NCBI RefSeq assembly: GCF_018446385.1
Contig: NC_055987.1
Span: forward strand, 37,510,202-37,574,201
Source: Zingiber officinale
Lineage: Eukaryota > Streptophyta > Magnoliopsida > Zingiberales > Zingiberaceae
Reading direction: 5' to 3'
Length of the DNA stretch: 64,000 nt
A program made the position numbers and the translations under genes. A model generated the notes under the pieces. It saw nothing but the letters and a program-made list of their open reading frames with translations. It made no database searches and was not told the DNA's origin. Shown here in pieces: positions 35,920-47,159 of the stretch; position 1 is the stretch's first letter, and each line of letters begins with the position of its first letter.

Positions 35920-37214
35920 TATCTACACCTTAAGCAACTAAATAGTCATGATCCCTATGAAATCCGTTAGCAGGGTAGCCCTGTCATGACGTCCCTCAGT
36001 CATACAACATAGAAACACATCACTAATCAATTCACATCAAGATATAGGGATCAACTCATCTATCTATCCCACTTCTTTGTAGATTCTTGCTTCACCCTTC
36101 AAGGTGATCCCCAAGATGTCCGTTAACGGGGAAACCCTATCACGATGCCCCTCGATCATATAGTCTAGAGAATTCCTCTACAAGATCCACAAGTAATACA
36201 AACATCCAATCAAGAATGGTAATTAAATCCAAACACAACAATCCATAAAAGATTGAATTGATACAAAACATAACAACATCATTGAAACAAGAAGTTGGCA
36301 AATTCATGAAATCTTACATCACAAATACTCCCTCCATCCTAGAACAAGAAGATCTACTCCATGAAACAAAAGAAAAGATCCGAAGACAAGAAGATCGTAA
36401 ATATTTCGATCCCAATCAAGAAGATAGAAAAGAAATGCTTATCTAGAGATGACGAGTAATCTTCAGAACCAATCCTTGATACCGGAGTCGAATCGAGAAT
36501 GGAGACATCTTTGGATCACTGGATCGACATCCAAAAGATGGAGAAAAGCCTTCAGATTGGATCACCCCAAAGGGAGAGCCTCCTCCTTTCAAAAAGGAAG
36601 AAACCCTTTATATAGAGCAGGGGGTTTGGGCACCACACGGCCCGTGTCACGGCCATGTGGACCTCACACAACCTCGCCTGCTTTGCTCTCGGCCAGAGTC
36701 ACACGACCGTGTGAGATTCACATGGTCGTGCCATGCTTCTCCTCTGGACGGCTCACACGACCATGTGGCACATACGGCCTGGCAATGCTTGGCCTTTGGA
36801 AGGGTTGCACAGCCATGTAGATCTACATGGCTGTGTTCTAATTCTGCTTCAAAAGTGACACGGCCGTGTGAAACCACACGGCCATGTCAGCCCCTCTTCT
36901 GCTGATGCTGCACACCCAGTCTACTCCACACGGCCAAGACCATTTTCCTTCTTGTTCCTTTGGCATGGTCATGTGGCATACATGGCTAGCGCTAACTTCC
37001 TTCATTTGTTGATTCGATTCACCATGAACATCATTTCCTCTCCAAATTTGACTCCTGTAGATAGAAAATACACAAGAGCATATCTCTGAACAAAGAAGAG
37101 CAAATATGCTAAAAGTAAAGCAAGGAATATGAAAATGTATAGATAAAGCATGCATAGAATATAGGAATGTGCGTCAAAACATGCTAAATAAGTGTATACA
37201 ACCTATGCACATCA
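35920..37214 (-). mobile_element. Athila/Tat-type LTR fragment, minus orientation
   Basis: Aligns by eye with 6290-7553 in the same direction and ends ATGCACATCA at 37214, so on the minus strand it starts TGATGTGCATAG. The last 350-400 bp of the LTR (present at 5913-6290) are missing. It is opposite in orientation to the body that leads into it. Confidence 0.7.
36635..36985. repeat. CCGTGT/ACACGG inverted-word cluster 3
   Basis: Counterpart of the 6984-7313 cluster in the second LTR copy: ACACGGCCGTGTGAAACCACACGG-type pairs and decayed CATGGTCGTG variants. The reading frames 36647-36905 are artefacts of the repeats. Confidence 0.75.
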
Positions 37215-37218
37215 ACAT

Positions 37219-38150
37219 CCGAGTTCTTCACCAAGTGGCTGTAGATCTAATTGGGTAAGATGTGCTCTATGTTAGGTTAATTAAGGATTAATTACATTCT
37301 GTGATGGATTTGTGATCCAATTAATTTACATGGGTTGGGTTTATAGGGATGTTATGCGAAAAATAGCACATAACGCAGCAAAAAAAGGATCCCTCTAGAA
37401 ATCCTTATGAATATCGTATACTACATTTTCCTATTCTATCAGATAAAATTGTTACCTTTGTTGCGTGCCCAACGCAATCCCAGCAGCAACTTGTCTTTGG
37501 ATGCATATCTCAGCATGATCAAGTGTCCATGCCTCTATGGTATCTACATGAACACGTTCTCTATCCATCTCATGAACTCACGACTTGGAGAAGAAATAAC
37601 CTTTGTTGTGCTAGCAACAAAGCAAGGAAGTTTCGACCAAGAGAAGAGGAGGAAAAGGAGAGTTCCATTTCCTCACATCTTCATCCGAGTTCTTCATCGA
37701 GCGACTGTAGATCTAATTGGGTAAGATGTGCTTTGTGTTAGGATAATTAAGGATCGATTACATTCTATGATGGATTTGTGATCCAATTGATTTACATGGG
37801 TTGGGTTTTTAGGGATCTTATGCAAAAAATAATACATAACGCAGTAGAAAAAGGATCCCTCCAAAGATCCTTGTGAATATCGTATACTATATTTTCCTAT
37901 TCTATTAGATAAAATGGTTACCTTTTTTGCATGCCTAAAGTAATCCCAACAGCAACTTATCTTTGGATGCAGATCTCAGCACGATCAAGTGTCCACGCCT
38001 TTACGGTATCCACATGAACACATTCTCCATTCATCTCATGAACTCATGACTTGGAGAAGAAACAACCTTTGTTGTGCTAGCAATAAAGCAAGGAAGTTTC
38101 GACCAAGAGAAGAGGAGGAAGAAGAAGACTAAAGTCTCTTTTTACAAAAT
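37219..38150 (-). repeat. 466-bp direct tandem duplication at an LTR edge
   Basis: GAGTTCTTCA with the following CTGTAGATCTAATTGGGTAAGATGTG-like stretch occurs at 37221 and again at 37687. The two copies stay collinear for about 460 bp, including ATAACGCAG, GGATCCCTC and GACCAAGAGAAGAGGAGGAA. The unit joins the outer part of the LTR to about 110 bp of other sequence. Confidence 0.8.
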
Positions 38151-39418
38151 GAATTGAAAAAATTCTTTTATATTCATCCAATGAATACCAAGGGTTATTA
38201 CCCTTTGGTCTTTAGCCTTCAATGCATGATTAATTCAAATTAATCATCAATTTTCCTTCTTTAATGAGTGGATTCAATTGAGTCTAACTTAGATTAGACT
38301 ACACCCTACTCAATGAGTCTAATTCAGATTGAACTCAATCCAATGATTAGATTCATTTTAGTCTAACTCAACTCAGTTCAATAATCTTAGGGTCTATCAC
38401 ATTTTAGTCAAACTAAAATAAATCCATCTCCAAATCAATATATTCTTTATGCGTTACCTAGTAAGCTCTCGTAACATTGGAAATATATCTAAAACTATTT
38501 TAGATGCATAAGTAATGAGTGACATCTAGCATTGTATCATTACTACCCAAGTGATGAGAATGTCGAGATCAGACCTAACCTTTTTATGTCTATTATCTTG
38601 GATGACTCAGTTCTTCTATCCTTGATATCTAGATTGATCAATAAGGTATAGACCGTGTCATCCTCTTATTAATCTTTATATTTCTTGATCCCTAAGTAGA
38701 CACACTCAATCAAATAAGCTCAATATTTCATATTAACTAATTTGAGTATGGTCATGCACTCTTGTGTCCTACTTAATCAAGTGGCCTATAGATATTACTT
38801 CCATCATATGAAAGGGATAGATCCCATCTATATCACTCATATCCCTCCGCATAACTTATTGCATATTCAATGATCGACTTTATAATACACCTTGTTACAA
38901 GTGATGTTTGCTAATGCCAAAGTACACAACTTCTTATGTAGGGAACCGTAGCGACTTCAGGTTTAAGGATTATTCATGCCAATAGTCATATGAGAATGTT
39001 TATGATCCTCATATAACGATCCATAAAACATTCTCATGTCGGGTCAATTCAGTACATATTCTCCAATATATACCCATGTGTCAACTTGATATCTCATATT
39101 CATGACTTGTAAGATTAAGTCATCAATTGACCTACATGCTAGTCTCAATGTATTAATATTGTCCTTATATATTAATGCTTGACTAAGAATAGTTAAGAGT
39201 AGTGTCTATACATATCTATAGTATCTCACTATCAATTCAACTAATTAATATACTATAGACTAGAACCTACTACACGAGGATATTATTATATTTATTCATC
39301 TGGCACAGATCTGAAGTACATATAATAACCATAAACTTTTACCTTTTATTAATGAAATATGATACAATATATCCTAACTCAATCAACTCTTGATTGGCTC
39401 TTAGAGCTTACACCAACA
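37332..39418 (-). mobile_element. Degenerate LTR of the same family as 1466-3412
   Basis: The right half is homologous to 2450-3412, and both end in ...(A/T)AACA or ACCAACA after a GATTGGCTCT word. The left boundary is blurred by the 466-bp duplication; the true start may be 37332 or 37798, where TGGGTTGGGTTT occurs. No internal region or PBS is attached, so it behaves as a solo LTR. Confidence 0.65.
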
Positions 39419-39909
39419 AGGTTAAATTAATGAATGAAGCTAATGAGTGATTAATTGATTTGTTTAGTTTAATGGATTATAACTACTTGAGGAATTATTT
39501 TGATTTAGGTTGATATAACCTAGCTAATTGATTTAGTAGGTTAATGAATTGTGTGATTGGGTGGATTTCGACATATGGATTAATTGATGAAAGGGTGATT
39601 AATAGGATGACATATGTATTAATTTTTTTTATCGTTAGTTTTGCGCCATATCCTGTATTAGTAGGATTTGAGCTAGATGTGATCTCACGAATTTGAAAAT
39701 AGTTAGAACAAACTATAGATAAAGGCATGTACTTCTTTCTTGGCATCTATAGTTCATTGAATTTAGTGTATGATTTTTAATTCATGAATTAGGTTACTTT
39801 ACCTTAAATCTACTTATATTTATTCATGCTTAATACTTGTGTGCTTGATCTTAGAGATGATCTAGTTATTTCTTATAAAGTTTTAGCTTTGGATATCTAT
39901 ACTCTATAG

Positions 39910-40410
39910 AGTATGCACAATAGGAGATGTCATGTTGATTAATTATTTGCATGTTACGTATACACGTGTATGATATGTACTATAGGAGTTAACATACTAA
40001 TTATACATATGATGTAGAGTATACACATATATGGTATATACTATCGAAGATACCATATTGATTGTACATTTGTAAATTGTATGTGCACAGGTGTTTGGTG
40101 TATGCTATTGGAGGAATTATGCTGATTATACCTATGTTGTTTGTGTACACATGGTCTAGTGTGTACTATTGGAGGAATCATATTGATTATACCTATGTTG
40201 TGTGAATACACGTGACTAGCGTGACCATGGGTATCATATTGATTATACCTATGTTGTGTGAGCACAGTATCTGGTGTAACTATTGGAGGTATCATGTTGA
40301 TTATACATATGTGGTAGGGGGTGCACATGTATGGTGTGCACTATAGAAGTTAATCTGCTTGACTACCTATATGTTGTAGCATAACCACTTATGTGGGGTG
40401 TATGATGGGT
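39910..40410. repeat. About eight 58-64-bp tandem repeats
   Basis: Units share (A/G)TCATATTGATTATACCTATG, GTGTGAATACACG and CTATTGGAGG with about 60-bp spacing. Each has a GTGTG...CACAC-like inverted core (for example GTACACATG, GTGCACATG). The units are diverged, so the array is old. The antisense frame 40041-40328 is an artefact. Confidence 0.8.
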
Positions 40411-40412
40411 GT

Positions 40413-40757
40413 TGCTTAGTACCTTATTTGTTGATTAGCAGACACCTATGGGATTTATTCATATATATATACTTAGGTGATAGATAGATCATGTACTGGA
40501 TGTACCTATGATGATGGAGTTGTTGCATTGATGATGACTGTATCAATATCATGATTATTTACAATATGTTCATCATTGATAGGTGTGGCTTGTACCTTAT
40601 GTCCTGTTGGTAGACACCTATTGGATCTATTCATACTTATAGACTTAGGTGATAAATAGACTATGTACTGATTGTACCTATATTGATCGAGCTATTATAT
40701 TAATGATGACTATGTCTGTATCATGATTATTTACATCATATTTATTATTGCACTATA
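40413..40757. repeat. 172-bp tandem duplication
   Basis: GACACCTATGGGATTTATTC at 40441 recurs as GACACCTATTGGATCTATTC at 40613, with collinear flanks (ACTTAGGTGATA, CATGATTATTTACA). No coding content. Confidence 0.8.
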
Positions 40758-42116
40758 TGCATTACTGACAATCAAGTCTCCCTTGTGGTTAAGAGGGTTG
40801 TTAGTCATATTTGCTACTCATCTGGCCACTCAAGGTGAGTGGTAGTTAAAGTTGGGTTCAGCTTGTCCTGTTGTACCTACTTGGCCATTTTGAGTAGTGG
40901 TAGCTGGAGTCGTATAGGCAATGCCCCCTCGTTGTTATGTAGCTAGATAGCTACTCTGCATCGAGCTTGTCTCAGCTACATTGATGTAGTGGTAGCTGGA
41001 GATACCAGTAGTCATCACAATCCTATCCACTCGGCCATTCAGATGTAGTGGTAGCTTGAGTGGAGTTAGGAGTGATGTATACATGTTCACATGCATATGA
41101 TATGTAGTGCATCTTTTGGAGATATATTGCATATACTTATGATATGTTGAATTTGATTGAGGTATGATCGTTGCATTTAGTTGTCATGCTTCATTCATGT
41201 ATATGCTGTCATTTATATTGCTCAGGTGTTACAAGCAGATCGATCGCTGATCCCTAATGAGTTTACTAATCACTAAATTGTATGTGTTAGATCCAGATTG
41301 GATATATACATTCATTATATCAGTTATGATTATGTGCATTTTATTATGTCATATATGATCATGTTCTTATTTCCTTATTGAAATTGTATATTTTAATCTC
41401 CATATTTTATATTGATCATGCACTATACTCGCTGAGTCACCCAAACTCACCATCATCATTTGTACTTTTATGTTTCTCAGGTAACATGTAGATAATAATT
41501 TGAATATCCTATCAGTAGGTCCCACATCATATTTGATGACGGATTTTACTCTGTTTTATGCTTTACTCGCATTTTCATTAAATTTTTTAGACTTTAAGTT
41601 ATAAGAATTTGACTCAATCTTGGTGTTTAGCCTTATACCTCCTTTTATGGTTGTTGGTGTTGTTGTGTAAGCCGAGCCGGCTCACAGTCAATCATTTTTT
41701 ATTTATGTGGCTTATGTTATATCTTCCGTTGTGTCTTGGTTTCAGTCGTGTTGGTTACTTATTATCCTGCATGGTTATGTATGTTTCTAGCCATGTGGGT
41801 TGTAGTTATTATACTTGTACAACCATATGACTATCTATCCAGGTTCTATATATTGTCATAAGGGGAGGGGGAGATATTATCCATTTGTCAAGCAAGGACT
41901 CCTTCGAGGCATGACATATTGAGTGTGGGTCCCATAAAAAAGTTGTAGGGAGGTGTCTTTTATAGTGGAGAGAATAGTGAAGTTTTTTTACTTTGGATGC
42001 GGCAATGATATGGCACCTCAAAAATGAAAAAACCTCACTTTTAATGTTTTTCCATTAAAGATGCCCTCATGGCTCACAGGGTGAAGGAAGGTTAGGTAGG
42101 TTGAGATCAAATAAAG

Positions 42117-42481
42117 GAATTGCGATACCAGGGGAAGGAGAGGAAGCATCCTTAAGGGTGGTACACGGCGGAGATCTGAGACCCGGCAAAGAAGAGCCGC
42201 ATCTGGCTTGACACCTTTAACACCGCTGAGGAGACGACACGGGCATACGACGTGTCGCTACCTAGCTCAGTGGCCCCAAGGCCAAAATCAATTTCCCCTA
42301 CCCTATCCTCGAGGCTGTTGTGATGCTAAAGCGGGCAGCAAGACCCAACTCTGGTAGTTGCCTTAGGGCGGCGCCACCTACCGGCTTGACAGGAATCAAG
42401 GATGGATCGCTCTCAAGGAGTTATCGTTCCATGGGCATTGATCTCAACCAGACGTCGTTGCCACCGACAGAGGTTGCATGA
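42117..42481 (+). pseudogene. AP2/ERF transcription-factor pseudogene with EAR-like motif
   Basis: The plus frame from 42117 reads ELRYQGKERKHP, a stop, GWYTAEI, a stop, then DPAKKSRIWLDTFNTAEET and TRAYDVSLPSS. This aligns with the AP2/ERF DNA-binding domain ([39 protein letters not shown]). About 100 codons later, in another frame, SYRSMGIDLNQTSLPPTEVA precedes a stop at 42479-42481; DLN..(L)PP is the EAR repression motif of group VIII ERFs. The stops, the frame shift and the WLGT to WLDT change show that the gene is dead. No transposon ends border it closely. Confidence 0.7.
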
Positions 42482-43599
42482 AGGAAGCACCCTCTCATTA
42501 TGAATCAACAACAAAAATAGTCAAAAATTACATCTTACACTTTCATATAAAACTAATTTATTTTTTCTTTGACATTATTGATTTGGATGTATCTAGTGGG
42601 CCCTACAAGGATTAGGGAGAGTAAGGAAATGTATTTTGGTCAATTCATTGGGCATCCCCTTTTTAAGGGTTTGCTTGGACATAGAAAGAGAGGGGAGGGG
42701 AGACTAGCTCATGGGCTCCGCAACACACACATCGTCGCCCCACGCTGCCTCCAGCGTCACCTCCAGCGGCTGTCGCTTGAGCACGCTGGTAGCCCATGGT
42801 CCCTTTCACACTAGCCTCCTTGCTGACGCCCCTCTTATTGTTGGCCATTAGTAGATGCGGTCGACCTTGGCCATCGCTCTTCCTTTTCCCCCTCCTCCTC
42901 CGGCCGTTCACTGAGGTAACAACGAGAGAAGTACATGGCGAGGAGCATCACACCATTATCTCCCTCCAGTAAGCTTTGTCCGACTCTGTCGCCGTCACCC
43001 CCCTCTCATGCTCACTGGCGGGTCGACCCCAACACCATCTCAACCTCACGGATGCCGCCACCACAGGCATAGCCACACAGTCACCCTCACTGTTGTTACC
43101 TCTCTGCCAGCCAACCCTTTGCCGCCCGGCCGATCGCACGCTCTCCTTCTCTCACACATGCCGCCAAGCTACAACCATGACAAGAGCACCATAGGCCTCT
43201 TTTCTCCCACGGATGAGGCAGGCACAGAGGTAAGCAAGGAGGCCACCATTGACATTGTCCCTCTTCCTTACCCCTTGCTCCAGCCCCTGAGCCTGCCGGC
43301 GATCTGTTGTTCACCCTCCAGGGACGTGCTACCTTTCCCTCCTCGAAAACCTCCTCCTGTCCCTCACGCAAGGACATAGCTCCGTCGACCACAACCATCA
43401 GTGCCGCTCCACAGCACTTGGCGAGTATACCCCAGTCGTTGACGTCGCTCCCCGACACCCCTCAACTGAATCCAACCTTCCAGTGCCCTCGCCTTTCGAT
43501 CCAACCAGCCGGCATCCACCATCACTAAGATATGCATTATCGTATGCTTCTGACGCCAATCAGGCCTCCAAGCCCTTGCTGCCATTGTGATCAGATCAG
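42482..43599. other. No recognisable gene
   Basis: GC-rich, C/T-biased sequence from about 42700 with overlapping frames on both strands (for example 43008-43379 plus, 43096-43458 minus). None has homology I recognise or a consistent start, and compositional bias explains the open frames. Confidence 0.5.
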
Positions 43600-44110
43600 A
43601 GTGTGTTTCACCTCCGCTATATTCTGGCCTTTGAGACATTCGACCTTCAATTCGTCCAGCCTTTGTGTCGTTGTTCTATTTTCGGCCTATATGCCACTGC
43701 TGTATTCTGGCCTATGTGTCGTTGTCATATTCCGACCTGCGTGCCATGTTTTGGCTTTCGTGCCGCTATTGTATTAAGGCCTCTATGTCGCTATCATATT
43801 TTGGGCTACGTGGCGCTACTATATTCCGGCTGCATGCCGCCTTCAGGATTAATGCTGCATCCGACTCTGTACCACCCTCCGGCTCCACGCCATCACCTCC
43901 AGCCCCACGCCGTCCTTCGGCTCCACGCCATCCTTTGGCTCCATACCACCCTCCGACTCCACGTCATCGCCTCCGGCTTCGTACCATCCTCTAGCTCTGT
44001 ACCACCCTCCAGCTCTACGTCATCACCTCTGGCTCCATGCCACCCTCCGGCTCCATGTCTTCGCCTTCGACTCCATGCCATCGCCTCCGGCTCTGTGCCT
44101 CTTTCGGTCC
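43600..44110. repeat. Two adjoining minisatellites (about 25 bp, then about 20 bp)
   Basis: At about 43610-43850 units resemble TATTCTGGCCTATGTGTCG. At about 43864-44110 a dozen units resemble CCCTCCGGCTCCACGCCATC. Both are degenerate. The long plus frame 43603-44193 (Pro/His/Ser-rich) is a translation of these repeats. Confidence 0.75.
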
Positions 44111-44709
44111 TCTCTTGTGGGTCTGATATGCTTTACATTCAGTATTTATGTTTTTCATTACAATACTATTTATTTTCTCTCATCGGAGGCTAACTTGAAT
44201 GTTGGAGTGCCAGACCGAGACAGCCTCGGTCTGTTTTCTAACAATCTTGCAGGTACCATGGACCGAAAACTTTCGGACACCTCCGGTCCTCTTTTTTTTG
44301 AAGAGTCCAACGACTTAGTCAATATAAAAAACAGTTCACCATCCTCCTCTCCCTCTGAGTCATGATGACTCGGCCAATATTGCAATCATATCAGTGGCTT
44401 TCCATCTATTTCAGCTTTCAGACGGGATCAATTACTAATCTTTATTTATTCGACTCTTAAGAATCGAGTGGCATCTCATAGATCATAGAATGAGGAGTTG
44501 GATAAAAAAAGAACATCATCATTCAAGTCACGACTTCAATACAGAAAGTTCACTGGATTTGTTTTATAATACCCAAACACGTTCACAAGCCTGTTCATCC
44601 TGCATGGTTTATTCTATTGCCAACAACAAAAGTCCTGAAGCTTCATCTCAGGAAACAAACTCATATTAACAATCAACTAGGTAACAGTCATTAGATGAAT
44701 GAGGAGGGT
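44111..44709. other. Region downstream of the RING gene
   Basis: No further gene. 44180-44260 carries GTTGGAGTGCCAGACCGAGACAGCCTCGGTC-like sequence, a type seen at the 3' edge of some plant Gypsy LTRs (low confidence). The part from about 44480 to 44709 is the likely 3' UTR of the minus-strand gene. Confidence 0.35.
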
Positions 44710-46299
44710 TCAAAAAGCAGTAGGATCTCCAAGAGCAGTGTAGTCTGAATCTTCAGCCAAGTAAATAAGGAGTTCAGGGTAAGGATCAGGGTAAGGATCA
44801 TCAGTTGATCGAACACTGACTCTTCGCTGGATAGGAGTCCTACAGGAAGGGCACTCTTTCAAGCCCTTTTTCTCATGAAGCTCGTTGCATTGTCTGCAAA
44901 AAACTTGGTGGGCACAAGGAAGCAGGACGACGGACACAGTTTCAGATAGGCACATCACACATTCCCATTCACGCTTTAATTCAGACCTCGATTCCTCCTC
45001 AGAAAGATAAATGTTGGATGATGAACTTTCGACTAATTTTAGCTGTGCAATCTGATTCTTTAGCTGAAGGATATCATTTTTGTATCTCTGCAAATTATTT
45101 TCTGCTTCAATTTTTAATGCATTTTCTTGTGATTTTGCCGACATCTCGATCTGCTCCAGCTCCTTGCGTTCATTCTCGGCCATTTCAAGAGCATCATTCT
45201 TCAACTTCTCTTCTTTCTTCCACTTGGACTGCAATAAGTTGCATTAGCATTTAGCAGGAAGAATGAGAGAAGCGTTTTTTAGTATGTAATTAAGGATATT
45301 GAAACAATAAAATCAAATACTTGAACTGTTCATATAGACTTCATAAATTTACCTTCATATTATCATGAAGATCCCTGGCTTGCTCCAATTGCTGTTGCAA
45401 TTTATAAAAGTGACGCTTTTCAGCTGCAAGTTCATCTTTAAACGAGAGCTTTTCTTCTTCAGAAGATTGTAACTTTTTGAGGTTCTCCTCCATCCTTCTT
45501 GAAGCTTTTTCACAATTCGCTTCCACTTCTGCAGCGTGTAATTCTGCATCTTTCAGTTCCAACCTCAGTTCTTTATTCAATGTTTCCACTGTGCGAACCT
45601 TATCTTTAAGACCCTTAGCTAGAGCTGTGTTTCCTTCCTCCAGACTGGCATACTGCCTTCTAAGCTCTTCCACATATTGACGATTCTGCTTTTGTAGTCT
45701 TAGTAATTGAAGTTCCTCCCTGTCCTTGTTCAACCTCTCGGCGGCCTGCATTACCTTTTGCGTACCCCAATCGTTCCACTCTTCCACTTCCTTCTCGAGC
45801 TTGTATTTCATGTGAAGCAGCGACTCCTCTGATGCATTTTGTAGATTGCTCTCACGGATAAGGCTAGGTTCACTCGAATGCTCTGCAATTTGATCATTGA
45901 TTGTAGACAAGAGACTATTCCAGTCCAATTGTGACTCGATTTGAGAGGTAACAGAAGTGCCCAATTGATCAAGATTCTTAGAACAGGCACAGCAAACATC
46001 AAGGTCGAGCCGTAGCATCAAGCACCACAAGACCTCACCTTTACTGAGCGGCTTGTTTGCCTTGCTGATCACATCATTGACCATCTCTTTCGAGATTCTT
46101 GTCTTTTGCTTCTTCAATTCTTCAGAAGCTTTCAGCTTATAAGAACGACCTGCAGATAAACAACATTTTTTTCAAGATAATCATGGGATATAAAGGCTCT
46201 AATTGCTGCTCTAATTAAGATTGAATGTAAAGTACCCAATAACATCTCCTGAAGCTCTAACTTGGATTCCGGACTCCAATCAGCACCCGGGGATTCCAT
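44710..46299 (-). CDS. RF298/RF4-type RING E3 ubiquitin ligase (3 exons)
   Basis: The model is complement(join(44710-45228, 45353-46149, 46236-46299)), 459 residues. Both introns have GT-AG ends on the minus strand (46235-46150, 45352-45229), and the phases keep one frame. The start MESPGADWSPESKLELQEMLL is provisional; an in-frame stop lies about 30 codons upstream. The protein has LSKGEVLWCLMLRLDLDVCCACSKN near residue 60 (similar to the conserved WCLL..D segment of the family), a long coiled coil (residues about 130-350) and a C-terminal RING: CVMC, LPCAH, CRQC, ECPSC, then RTPIQRRVSVR. RING proteins of this group transfer ubiquitin from an E2. The family is usually about 700-800 residues, so an N-terminal part seems to be missing. 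The tail after the RING (DPYPDPYPELLIYLAED) is unusual. Confidence 0.85.
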
Positions 46300-46422
46300 C
46301 AACTCGTATGGGGTTTCAAGATTGTACGTAATCTCGAATTGTAATGAGAGAAGTCAGGAACTTCGTGTCGCTGCTGTTCTTCTAATTTCTTGGATTCATA
46401 GGCATAAAAAAAGCAACTGTAA

Positions 46423-46913
46423 CATGTGGTATATTATCCCTTTTAGATAAGTTGTATATATGAATAGGAATCAGACTTATCTAAAGTGATATAACTTAAG
46501 TTTATTAAATTTCAAATTATTAGATATAGATTTAATATATAGAACCTTTTAATCTAATCTATTATTATCTATGGACTGATAACAGATCAGATATTTTATA
46601 TAAAAGATTGGTCCCATAAGGGTTTAGGGCATCTCGACATCTTCTTTCATTCCCTATTGACGAAGTTTTGTAGCGCCGTCACTGGCCCTTTGGAAGACTT
46701 TTCCTTATTTTTGCTACATCTTCTTCCAAAGGAATCAATCAGACACTGTTAAAGGACAAGGATAATGACTCTACAATCAGGTTCCTTGTCTTTATTTATT
46801 TTGGTATGTCATATTAATAACTGGAACTAGATCATGTTCTTGTATTTCCTATTAGTAGAGTTCTTATTTAGTTCTTAGAATTTATGTGGCTTAGAATTAT
46901 ACATATTCTTTCA
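46423..46913 (+). mobile_element. 5' LTR of an old Copia element next to the RING gene
   Basis: 46559-46913 is clearly homologous to 56527-56887 (shared GGCATCTCGACATCTTC, AATGACTCTACAAT and ACTAGATCATGTTCTTGTAT). The 3' end TTCTTTCA is followed by a PBS. A TATA-like TATATAAAAG lies at about 46596. The left end is inferred at TGTGGTATATT (46423), where the flank TAACA compares with TTACA after 56887. That start is uncertain. Confidence 0.65.
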
Positions 46914-46915
46914 AT

Positions 46916-46926
46916 TGATATCAGAG
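46916..46926 (+). other. Primer-binding site (tRNA-Met type, decayed)
   Basis: TGATATCAGAG, one base from TGGTATCAGAG, two bases after the LTR end. It fixes the plus orientation of the Copia element. Confidence 0.7.
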
Positions 46927-47159
46927 TTAAAGGTTCTGTTTCTTCGATTTCATGACAATCCAATTTAGGTTCTTTGTCGATCTTTTGTTTTCTTACTAGA
47001 TTAGGTTTTCCTAATCTGTGATCATCGAAACTCTTGCATTGAAAACCTAGGAAAGGCTTGTGTTTTTATTTATTTTTTCACATTTTTCACAAAGAACACA
47101 GAAAATAGTGGTAAATCGTCGCTTTCTTTGTCGAAAATTATCACATTCGATGTAATTTT

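Larger units (their letters stand above)
39419..41900 (+). mobile_element. Decayed repeat region, partly Gypsy LTR-like
   Basis: No gene is seen. Around 41420-41500 the words ACTCGCTGAGTCAC...CTCACC and TCTCAGGTAACATG resemble the conserved stretch of Tekay-type LTRs (compare the reverse complement of 59960-60030). This suggests an old plus-orientation LTR fragment. The region also holds two tandem-repeat blocks, listed separately, and GTAGTGGTAGCTGGAG repeats at 40890-41060. Confidence 0.4.

Noticed and set aside
42663..43639. Overlapping GC-rich ORFs on both strands that look gene-like
   Set aside because: Open frames on both strands from C-rich composition, with no conserved domain or splice pattern that I can support.
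43603..44193. 196-codon Pro/His/Cys-rich plus ORF
   Set aside because: Low-complexity translation of minisatellites; no domain, no conserved start.
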